Positions 23,284 to 33,800 of a stretch of DNA of 64,000 nt are shown here, in pieces; positions within the stretch are counted from its first letter, which is position 1; every line of letters begins with the position of its first letter. The DNA comes from Solen grandis (lineage: Eukaryota; Mollusca; Bivalvia; Adapedonta; Solenidae), in NCBI GenBank assembly GCA_021229015.1, contig CM037789.1, forward strand, positions 36,398,469-36,462,468, written 5' to 3'. The notes below the pieces were generated by a model. That model was not told the origin of the DNA. It ran no database searches and saw only the letters and a program-made list of their open reading frames with translations. Made by a program: the position numbers and the translations under genes.

Positions 23284-23910
23284 TTTTGCCGCTAGGTGGC
23301 TTTAGCATCAAAACATATAATTGCCGATAACTCTGTCATTTGACATTTTATTTGTATGCAGTTTTTTGCATTCTGTTCTCTGTCAACTGCCCGTTAAAAT
23401 ATGATGAGTGGCAATATCCATATCTTTGAAACTTTTGAGCTAGAAGAGGTTGAATGTTTGAATCTTTGAAAAAATCTGGCAAATTAGGGTGTGTCCACGA
23501 AAAACATGCCCATTTTTGTTAGAGATTAGATACGCTCATTCTGTTTTTTGAAATTGATTCCGAAGATCTTTGCGCACAAAATATATGGGGTGGCGATTTC
23601 AGAAAATGCATAAAATGGCTTTCAATAAGCGGTCAAAGTGCACTAAAATATGGAGGAAACAAATTTTCGAGAATAGGCATTTTTTTAGTTTTTGGAGGAT
23701 TCTGTCATTATTTTTGAAGCAATCTTTATGAAATTTTCACAGATTGTATTGTTTGTTGTTTCCAGGGACTTCACAGTTTCAAATTTTCAAAAAATGCAAA
23801 GGTCAAGGTCATATTGTGATTATTGGTTTTTTCTTTGACCTTAAATATCTCAAAATATAAAAATATTTATCGAAAGAATATGGGTAAAATTTGAAGAATT
23901 TTAGTTTTTT
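23284..23910 (+). repeat. Diverged direct duplication, copy 2
   Basis: Second copy of the 21845-22490 segment, recognised by the same ordered landmarks, with many substitutions. Confidence 0.7.
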
Positions 23911-25680
23911 CAGATCGGGATTGATTTGGTTGTTTGGTGGCAGTTTGAAGTTTGGTCATACTTTGAATTGATTTTAAAGCCTTTAAAGTTTAAATGTGTG
24001 ATATATTTTGTCATCATTGGAAAAAAGAATGTCTTACCTCGTCAACAAAAAAAGAATTTTGAAAATCTGTCAAGAATTGATGAATTTATAGAGAATTTCA
24101 ATACATGACCCAGAATAAAAACAGAGAAAATTTGACAGAAGTTACCTATGTTCTATAATTAGATGCAGCTCTGCTAGCTGGCTTGCAACAGGTCAATGTA
24201 CAGTGTATGTGTAACTATGAGAGCAATGTGTCAACACTGGTCTGAATGACCTGTGTAAAAGCGCTCAAAGAATCATGGGTAAGAGAGAGAGAGGGAGAGA
24301 GAGGGGATGAATTGTGTCTTTATTCTACATGTATTATTATTCCTCCCACACACTCACTATTGAATTGGATAGCAAAACAACTAAGTACATGTACAAACAT
24401 CCACCTTTTAAACAAGTTTTAGCTTACCAAAAGTTCCTTCTAGTGCATTACTGAACTTTGAGGCATAGAGTGAAAGCTGATATATGTTTAACCAAATGGC
24501 TTGTTACGTTACCAAAATTTTTGATAACAAATAAATTGTAAATCATTTATACTACTGAAAACTATTGTTCTTATAATAATAAGCAGGATTCCCAACTGTC
24601 TCACCTGATTTTTAACTGTTTAGTATAAAAAGTGGGACACTTTGGAAGACATTTTTGAGCGCACAGTGATGATCAACATTAATCAAATCGTTCAATGTGC
24701 CACACTTAGATCATATTGGCTCATTGCCAATATATGGATGCTTAAAGGCATCTCAAAACCCTTATATAAGTGACCCCCACCCCCCATTTATTCAATTCAA
24801 TTCAATAGTTTATTTCCAAGATTTACATAGTAAATAACATTGGACAAAGCATATAGTAACAAAATATATTGGTTATGGCGGTTGTTTTCAATTAATTATG
24901 GTATTGAGTATAATAATATATATCATCAAGCAAAAATTCACCCACCCGCCGTTGTGTGGGCATCTGTTTTTGATTAGGCAGGCTGCCACAGTCTGTCACA
25001 GGTATTGTTCAAGAGTGCATATGTTGCTACATGGGGTTGTATGTAGTCATTCACAGTTTGTAAAAAAGTTGTGAACATACCAAATACCAGAAATGATCCT
25101 AAAAGTTCTCTATTATTCTTTTTTTTTTTATTCGAGCAAATATAAATCTTCCTTTTCTTTCTTTCTTTCTCTGTTGATTTATTTTGTCTACTTTATTTTG
25201 TTCTTTCTTTCTTTCATTTTTTCATTTATTTTGTTCTTTCTTTCTTATTTTATTTAAGTTGTAAAATTATCATAAAAAGGGACATTAATTTTTTAAATAA
25301 GTTATGTATCACTCATTACTTTCATTCTCTCATTTCTTCCCTCAACACATGTTTATATGTCGGAAATCAACACAAATTTTATTACTTGTTTATTCAATAA
25401 GAGAAATTCTGTTGAATAAAATGTAACAAAATGTCTCTAGCAAAAGCAAATAAAAAACAAAAAGATCTTGCATTGTCAGAATTATGTCCTTCAGGCTCAT
25501 TTTAATTACTACAAAAATGCGTATCTCTATATTTTCAATATCAAAACTTTAATTCTGAAATAAATGCCGTATGATCCTATAATCATGCAGTTACAAAATT
25601 GACTCCAAGTAATAAATGTAATAAAGAATAATTATGTAAGGGATCATAAACTAAACAACCCACATATTATCACTATCATT
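23911..25680. other. Non-coding stretch with simple repeats
   Basis: Contains a GA tract (about 24282-24304), (CAATT)n followed by TTTATTTCCA (about 24787-24820) and a CTTT/TTCT microsatellite (about 25145-25250). No gene seen. Confidence 0.5.
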
Positions 25681-25692
25681 CATTATATGTTT
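25680..25692. repeat. SINE target site duplication, left copy
   Basis: TCATTATATGTTT, repeated exactly at 25942-25954. Confidence 0.9.
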
Positions 25693-25941
25693 GGGGCCTC
25701 CGTGGCCGAGAGGGTTAAGTCGCTGACTTTAACACTCACTCTGCCCCTCACCGCGTGGGTTTGAATCCCGGCAGGGTCATTCGGATTTTCATGTGAGGAA
25801 GCCTTCCAGCTGGCTTGCGGTAGGTCGGTGGTTCTACCCGGATGTCTCCGTGCATTCGTGTCCTTCCTCCACCTGTAATTAGCTGGACGTCGCTATATGA
25901 CTGAAATACTGTCGAAGCGACGGTAAACTCAAATAGTCAAG
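25693..25941 (+). mobile_element. Full-length tRNA-derived SINE, family 2, 249 bp
   Basis: The head resembles a class II tRNA: 'CGTGGCCGAGAGGGTTAAGT' (A box) and 'GTGGGTTTGAATCCCGGCAG' (B box), the internal RNA polymerase III promoter. A conserved body with 'GGTAGGTCGGTGGTTCTACC' follows, and then the tail 'GCGACGGTAAACTCAAATAG'. A perfect 13-bp target duplication at 25680-25692 and 25942-25954 shows LINE-type integration and fixes both ends. Other copies lie at 10148, 11845 and 14243. Confidence 0.92.
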
Positions 25942-25954
25942 TCATTATATGTTT
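25942..25954. repeat. SINE target site duplication, right copy
   Basis: TCATTATATGTTT, identical to 25680-25692. Confidence 0.9.
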
Positions 25955-26283
25955 ATTGCTTTGTGTAAAACTAGCCTACTATCTCACTTCCATTGTAGCA
26001 GATAATTTAGTTATGCATCAACCCATCAGAGGTTTTACCGTAACATATAGGTACTATATTGGCTAAAGACTCCCTGCAGTGATGACCAGCAATTAGCAGG
26101 TCTGATCACAGCAGATGGGGGCCTGGCTCAGTGGGACATCACATTCCTTTCGAGATGCCTTTAAGTTTTGGTCACATATAAAGATTTTGCATTTTGTTGT
26201 TTTTCTGGTATTTTAACTTGGCTGATCAGGTTTGAAACTGTTGATTTATCACGAAAACCCTTGCATTTGCAGTATGCAAATCT
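25955..26283. other. Non-coding stretch
   Basis: Unique-looking sequence between the SINE and the resumed 48-bp array. No gene seen. Confidence 0.4.
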
Positions 26284-28095
26284 AGTTGTAAGTATAATGC
26301 CAGTACAGTGAATATCCCTAACAATGCCTGTCCATTGTAAGTATAATGCCAATACAGTGCAGTGCATATCCCAAAAAAATGCCCATCATTGAAAGTATAA
26401 TGCCAGTACACAGAATATCCATAACAATGCCTGTAATTGTAAGTATAATGCCAGTACGGTGTGTATCCATACCAATGCCTGTTATTGTAAGTATAATGCC
26501 AATACAGTGCAGTGCATATCCATAACAATGCCTATCATTGTAAGTATAATGCCAGTACACTGAATATCCATAAAAAATGCCTTCATTGTAAGTATAATGC
26601 AATACAGAGAATATCCATGACAATGCCTGTATTGTAAGTATAATGCAAGTACAGTGCGATCCATAACAATGCCCATCATTGTAAGTATAAAAACCAGTAC
26701 AGTGCAGATCCATAAAAAATGCCTATCATTGTACGTATTTAAAGCCAGTACAGTGAATATCATGCAATGCCTGTCATTGTAAGTATAATGCCAGTACAGT
26801 GCAGATCCATAACAATGCTGTCATTGTAAGTATAATGCCAGACTGTGCGATCCATAACAAGGCCTATCATTATAAGTATAATGCCAGTACAGTGAATATC
26901 CATAACAATGCCTATCATTGTAAGTATAATGCCAGTACGTGCAGATCCATAACAATGCCTAACATTGTAAGTATAAAGCAGTACAGAGAATAACCATAAA
27001 AATCCTATTATTGTAAGTATAAAAGCAGTAAAAGTGAATATCCATAAAAAATGCCAAACATTGTAAGTATAATGCCATACAGTGAATATCCATAACAAAG
27101 CCTTCATTGTAATAAAAATGTCCCTACAGTGAAAAATCCCCTAACAATGCCATCTTTTTAAATTAATGGGACAGGTTTTCCCTAAAATGCCCATATTTTA
27201 AAATAAATTTAGTACGAGAAAATCCATAACAATGCCTATCATTTTAAGTATAATGCCATACAGAGAATTCCTAACAATCCCACCAAAATAATGCCCGAAG
27301 GATATCCATAACAATGCCTATATGAAATAATCCCGTACAGTAATACCATAACAAAGCCCATCATTGGGAATAATGAAATACAGTGCAGATCCAAAACAAT
27401 GCCTATTATTGTTTAATAAAAAAGCCATACAGTCCCAAAAAAAACCTTATTTAAGTAAAACCCTACATGCAATCCATAAAAAGTATCCTTGTAAATAAAT
27501 GCCAGTACAGTGAAAATCCATAACAAGCCAAACATTGTAATTTTAATGTCAGTACATTTAATATCCATAACAATGCCTATATTGTAATAAAATGTCATAA
27601 AAAGGAATACCATAACAATGCCTATTATTGAAAATAAAATGCCATACAGGAATATCCATAACAATGCCTATTATTTTAAGTAAATGCATACCGTGAATAT
27701 CCTAACAATGCCCATCATTGTAAGTATAATCCAATACGGGGAAATCCATAACAATGCCTTTCATTTTAAGTATAATGTCATAAAGTGAATATCCCTAACA
27801 ATGCCTATCATTGTAAGTATAAAGTCAGTACAGAGGAAAAAACCATAACAAAGCCTATCATTGTAAGTTTTAAAGTCAGTACAAAGAAAAACCAAACAAT
27901 GCCTATTTATTGTAAAATATAATGCCTTTCAGTGGGAAAATCCATAACAATGCCTATCATTATAATATAATGCCCGTACAGTGAATTTCCATAACAATGT
28001 CTTTTCAATTTTAAGTATAATGCCAGTACAGTGCATATCTAAAACAATGCCTGTTTTTTTGTAATTAAAGCCAAATACCGGGCATATCTTTAACA
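26284..28095. repeat. 48-bp satellite array B, right part
   Basis: About 37 units related to 21275-21548 ('TCCATAACAATGCCTATCAT', 'TGTAAGTATAATGCCAGTAC'). Units become irregular after about 27100, with missing bases and stretched homopolymers. Confidence 0.9.
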
Positions 28096-28690
28096 TTGTA
28101 TAAAGCAAATTAACTGATGACAACTAGATAATTGTATTGGGGGTTCAAACCCGGGTTTTCATGTAATACTCAAACATTTTGAAAGCACACAAAGTTAACA
28201 AATGATTTTGGGGTCCTTGGTATTCACAATGTCATGACAGTATCCACTTTTTAAAGAACCGAGGAGTATATGACAAAGAATTTACAAAATGACCTTTATA
28301 TTACTCCCTTTTTTGTAGTCATTAATATGTCAGCAAGTCAAGGACTGTAACTAAAATACACCTTTTTTCTCTCCCTTTCTCAATTTTTTTTTTTTATAGC
28401 AAGAAAGCAAGGGAAAGGGGGGCTTAATAATGGGGAAAGGGGGAATTCTTCAATTTATAGCTTTTACATCAAAACTGTTTACAACTCATCATTAAAGCCC
28501 CAAAATAAAAACATTTAAAAAAAAGAAAATCAATGCTTCGGGTTTTAAAGACCAGTTTTTGATGTCAATAATTTTTTGAGTTGAAAATTTTGAACATTTA
28601 ATTTCAATACACAATTTTTAATAAGGAAAATATAATGTACAATAGAGCAGAGTCCACAACAGAAACTACAACCTAATCAAATTTAAACAA
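28096..28690. other. Non-coding, low-quality sequence before the gap
   Basis: AT-rich text with homopolymer runs such as 'ggggaaaggggg'. No gene can be supported. Confidence 0.5.
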
Positions 28691-29662
28691 NNNNNNNNNN
28701 NNNNNNNNNNNNNNNNNNNNNNNNNNNNNNNNNNNNNNNNNNNNNNNNNNNNNNNNNNNNNNNNNNNNNNNNNNNNNNNNNNNNNNNNNNNNNNNNNNNN
28801 NNNNNNNNNNNNNNNNNNNNNNNNNNNNNNNNNNNNNNNNNNNNNNNNNNNNNNNNNNNNNNNNNNNNNNNNNNNNNNNNNNNNNNNNNNNNNNNNNNNN
28901 NNNNNNNNNNNNNNNNNNNNNNNNNNNNNNNNNNNNNNNNNNNNNNNNNNNNNNNNNNNNNNNNNNNNNNNNNNNNNNNNNNNNNNNNNNNNNNNNNNNN
29001 NNNNNNNNNNNNNNNNNNNNNNNNNNNNNNNNNNNNNNNNNNNNNNNNNNNNNNNNNNNNNNNNNNNNNNNNNNNNNNNNNNNNNNNNNNNNNNNNNNNN
29101 NNNNNNNNNNNNNNNNNNNNNNNNNNNNNNNNNNNNNNNNNNNNNNNNNNNNNNNNNNNNNNNNNNNNNNNNNNNNNNNNNNNNNNNNNNNNNNNNNNNN
29201 NNNNNNNNNNNNNNNNNNNNNNNNNNNNNNNNNNNNNNNNNNNNNNNNNNNNNNNNNNNNNNNNNNNNNNNNNNNNNNNNNNNNNNNNNNNNNNNNNNNN
29301 NNNNNNNNNNNNNNNNNNNNNNNNNNNNNNNNNNNNNNNNNNNNNNNNNNNNNNNNNNNNNNNNNNNNNNNNNNNNNNNNNNNNNNNNNNNNNNNNNNNN
29401 NNNNNNNNNNNNNNNNNNNNNNNNNNNNNNNNNNNNNNNNNNNNNNNNNNNNNNNNNNNNNNNNNNNNNNNNNNNNNNNNNNNNNNNNNNNNNNNNNNNN
29501 NNNNNNNNNNNNNNNNNNNNNNNNNNNNNNNNNNNNNNNNNNNNNNNNNNNNNNNNNNNNNNNNNNNNNNNNNNNNNNNNNNNNNNNNNNNNNNNNNNNN
29601 NNNNNNNNNNNNNNNNNNNNNNNNNNNNNNNNNNNNNNNNNNNNNNNNNNNNNNNNNNNNNN
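28691..29662. other. Assembly gap, 972 N
   Basis: A run of 972 N, probably a sized gap. It lies downstream (in the gene's direction) of the last recognised exon of the vWA-domain gene and may hide its 3' end. Confidence 0.95.
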
Positions 29663-30579
29663 AATTGTCTGCACTGTCTGCAATTCAGTCAATAATTTTT
29701 TAGAAAGCACCCCTATAAACAACTGGTACAGTTCAAAATGAAAAAAGAACAAGTCCCAATAAGAAATTTTGCATAGAAAGAGTTAAAGTGAAGCAATAAC
29801 TACAAACAATATCATCTTGAATGTTGAATCATAGAGGCATATTTCAGAAAATTATTCTGTCAATGCAGGTGTTGCAATTACATTTGAACTTCAACTAGTA
29901 CTCTGAATAAAAGGTTTGTCCCCATAAGATAAACTTTCAATAATCCAAAGACTTATTGGGAAGAAATTGTTGAAAAAAAAATACAAGAGGGCCATTTGGC
30001 CCTAGATCTCTCACCAGAGTACATCACCTTATTTAAAACGATTCAAGTTGTTTCTATAAGGAAGCTACATGACTCCCTATGAGCCTCATTTTTAAAGGGA
30101 TAAATTTTATTTTAGCAATAATGGTAGACATTCTTGAGGTGACCATTTCTGCAAAATGAAATTAATTTAACACTTTTCCTTTAAAAAAAAAATTCTGACC
30201 ATTAATTCACATTTTCTATATGGAGTCAATATAGAGTCAAGGGATCAACTTTATTTTAGCAATTATGGTAAACATTCATGAGGTGACTGTTTGTGCCAAA
30301 GGAAATTAAATTCTGACCATTGGCTTCACAGAAGAAGAATTTTGAAATTTTCTATAGAGAGCATATAAGGAAGTTAGCTGGATAAAATGACCGACAGTTA
30401 AATAAAGAAATGAACACCTGCATGTAGATCTGCATATCATATTAAGCCAATATGCCAAGATAGAAAGAAATACAATGTAACAACTTGAGAGGAATAGAGC
30501 ACACAAGACTGTTCCAAAGACAGACAGACATACAGTACACTTCATCTAAAGCTATACACATATCGAAAAGACAACTTAC
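29663..30579. other. Non-coding; dispersed repeat at about 29985-30350
   Basis: 'AAGAGGGCCATTTGGCCCTA' at about 29985 opens a stretch with two related blocks, 'GGGATAAATTTTATTTTAGC' and 'GGGATCAACTTTATTTTAGC', about 145 bp apart. It looks like a dispersed repeat. No exon was recognised. Confidence 0.5.
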
Positions 30580-30846
30580 AAGAGTCGGCTCATCCAGCAC
30601 CACTTCCGTTCGTTTCACAGCCAGCCCAAACCCTATCACATCTTCCTTCTCGTCCCCTATCAATACATCTTGCAAGGAATTCTGGGACAGGACACAGAAG
30701 AAGAACCCAAGGGACTCCTGGGATAGCTGCCTCACTTCCTCTGCATCAACAACGAGGCTGGCCAAATTCTGCTGAGCCAATGCTGCACCCATCATGTTCT
30801 TGGTTGCCCGTTTGTCCATTACCCTCTGTCTGCGTGACTTGCTGAA
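30580..30846 (-). CDS. vWA gene exon 11, last exon found
   Basis: Acceptor 'ttttgtaacag', donor 'gtaagt'. 267 bp, phase 0 on both sides. Reads NMMGAALAQQNLASLVVDAE, GFFFCVLSQNSLQDVLIGDE and FGLAVKRTEVVLDEPTL. A good donor shows the protein continues. Confidence 0.9.
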
Positions 30847-33800
30847 CTGTTACAAAATATATAGCAAACTTACACATGAAAAATAATTTGCTTAAAAGAA
30901 AGGGAATGGACCTTTGAAATGTTTACAGATGTTTTTAAATTAAAATAAAGCTATCACTTAATTTGATGAATACCCCTACTTCACCGACACAACATTGAGA
31001 TGAAACAAGACGGATCAACTTGGATGAGAAAACATGTGATTCCTATATAGCCTCATTTTACTTTTTAAATATTAATCAGATAACCCAGATAATGCAAGAC
31101 TTGGATACCATGTGATAAAAGGTTTACCTGGTTTACTCAAAACAGCTCATTGTGATTGTGATAATGCTTGTGACCTGGACATGGATTTAAAATAGTCCAT
31201 AGACAAAAGTTAAAGGTAGGGCAAATATTTTCACAGTAAAGAATAGAATGGTCAATTAAATCTTTTTACATCTTCACACATAAGGTAAAGTCCCTGTAAT
31301 GGATCTGCTATGTCTTGGACCACTTAATCACTACAAAGATAAACAAGGTACCCTAATGAAACATTAGGAAACCTTGGTTATCTTCGTGAAAGGCCATGAG
31401 GTCTGAAATGTAGCGGAACTATTACAGGGACTTTACTTTAACTCCATAAGGACTTAATCTTAAGCAATTATAGGCCAGTGGTCCTTTCCAATTATTGCAG
31501 GATTCTAAAGAACTCAGTTACTTACCACCGCCTGGTATCGCAGGTCGTGTGCTCGAGCCAGCAGAGATATGGAGTCTGTACCAGTACGCATGTATTCAGC
31601 CAGCATGCTCTGTACCTGATCCAGCTGCAAATATCATAAGTAAGAATGTTTTAGAAATAAGTTTAGAACTTAGAATATTCATCTGTTTGCCTGTGCATTC
31701 AATTTCAAGTCCTTTAACAGTTTTGAATATGAAGTACTTAAAGGCAGATTTACATAGGTAGATGGAAAGATGGTTGAACAGATAGATGGACAAATAGAAG
31801 ATTGAACTGACAGACAGAGGGATGGACAAGCAAATAGAAGAATGGACAGACAGACACATGGCAAGATTGGAGTTAGGGTCATTTCTTTGTTATTTTCTTT
31901 TTTCTTTTTTTTTTTTTTTGCTGAAAGGGCCATGGCCCCTTATTCTATTGTTAGAATAAGTCTTATGTTCTCTTTTGTTCTGTTTACTGTTAGATGGCCC
32001 CTTACTCAATCTAGCTGCAGACAGACAGACAGATGGACAGACAGATGAATATCCCTACATTTGCCTGTGCCTCCTTGATAGTGGCCAGTATCCTGGTACG
32101 AGCCTCGACGGTGATGCCTTTCCCAAACACCTGTGTCTGGGACACCTGCAGCTGGAGTTTCTCTATCTGAGTCTGGAGCTTCTCCACATCTGTAACAAAA
32201 TACATACCCGGTACCCCTACTGATCAGTGTTTTCAGTACATTGTTGTTTTAGATTTACAAGTCTCCTAGCAGGCCTGCATAAAAATAAACATATTCAAAA
32301 AGGCTCCAATATAGGCTTTTTAGTGTAATCTATAAAAAAAATAAAGAGTAAATAATGGTTAATTTTGATGACATACTGTGATACTTTGCTGAAAACACAA
32401 TATACTATGGTATCTGTTACAACCACAGACAATATAATAAAGAATATTGGGTATTAGCTTGTACTGTATGAATTGTGTACATGTTGTATTATGATATCAT
32501 GCTGCGGGGATCTTCCAAGCCATGTTGGCTGGCCAGCCGCTGCAAGGTATAGAAAGCACAGAATCCCCCAACAGTGATTGACTACAACCATTACTTCCTT
32601 AAAACTGGCATGGCAAACAATCTTAACAAAAGTATAGTTTATGTGTGAAAAGAAAAGCTTGTGTAAGTGTTTTTGTTTGTTGTTTTTTTGTTTGTTTTTT
32701 TTTAACCAGGAAATATAAAGGTTTAAAGGTTTCCTCTTTAAAGTTTTTGTAGATTCTGAAGGTTTTACTAGGAGGCCTGAATTTACCATCATGGGGTCAG
32801 TATGAAGTCATATAGCAGAGTCTAGCTAATAACAGATGGACGGTGACACTAAGTATACAGACACACACTGTCAGGACCAACAATCTACCACAAGTCAACT
32901 GGAGGGATTTGTTCAATCCAGGACTCTAACCCACAGCTGTGAGGGACTAAGTGACAGTAAGTCAACATCTCTGTATCCTACAGAATTAGGAATGGAACGA
33001 TACGCAACATACTGATACAGTATCCATACACTCCAGCAATGGAACTGAAACTAAAATCTGATATTACTTGATTACAAAGGTCGTAACTTTGTACAAATGT
33101 ATGCTACCATCCTATTCTATGCACAAATCGATCGTTTAATATTCATTTAACACGTGATATAAAGAATCATTGACAAAAGGAAATCTTAACAATGTAATAA
33201 TGCGAAATGTTAAGTTTGTTCATCTTTATAAATCGGCTCTGTTTTAAATCGGCCAATTTTGAATCAAGTGATATGACTGAATGACATGAACTTGACATCG
33301 TCAGATTGTGGGAAATTTCCTGTGTAGATGTGTTATGTCATCCAATCAGAATTGCCAAAAGAATCACACCAGAAGTTTATCATGGAGCTGATTTATTAAG
33401 ATGTACAATTTGTTGACATTTAGCATTATTACTTTGTTAAGGTTGCCTTTTGAATATAATTTGTAAAACCACGTTTCAAATAAATATCAGACTGATTGAA
33501 CCGTGCGTAGAATATAATGGTAGCATACATGTGTACAAGTTACGACCTCTGTAATCATGTGATGTCAATTCTGTTCCTTACCATGTTCAATATACAGTAC
33601 AGAGGGACAAAAAAATCGTAATCAAGATTCCAATGAAATCTGCAATTCTGTGGTTCAAGTGTCAGAGGACTCCATTACCTGTAGGTATTGTTTGAACTTA
33701 TTTATTTTACGTCGATTGGGAAACAAGTTCTTACAACTTATACTAATCCCTCTCTACGGTTCCTGGGTTGGACCAGTACTTTGCGCCTGGGAAGGTCATG

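Larger units (their letters stand above)
21549..26283. mobile_element. Insertion of about 4.7 kb interrupting satellite array B
   Basis: The array B unit breaks off at 'CCTGTCATT' and resumes as 'TTGTAAGTATAATGCC', so everything between is a candidate insertion. The left side opens with two short hairpins of the form AGGTTTTCG...CGAAAACCT (21550-21585 and 21634-21668). The right side has 'CACGAAAACCC' near 26250. No transposase, helicase or polymerase frame was recognised. It may be several nested insertions, one being the SINE at 25693. The class is unknown. Confidence 0.5.

Noticed and set aside
25693..25785. Functional tRNA gene at A/B-box-like sequences
   Set aside because: The tRNA-like part is the head of a SINE with a body, tail and target duplication, and the acceptor stem is not well formed.
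28673..29752. 359-codon minus-strand frame across the second gap
   Set aside because: More than 320 of its codons are N; no information.
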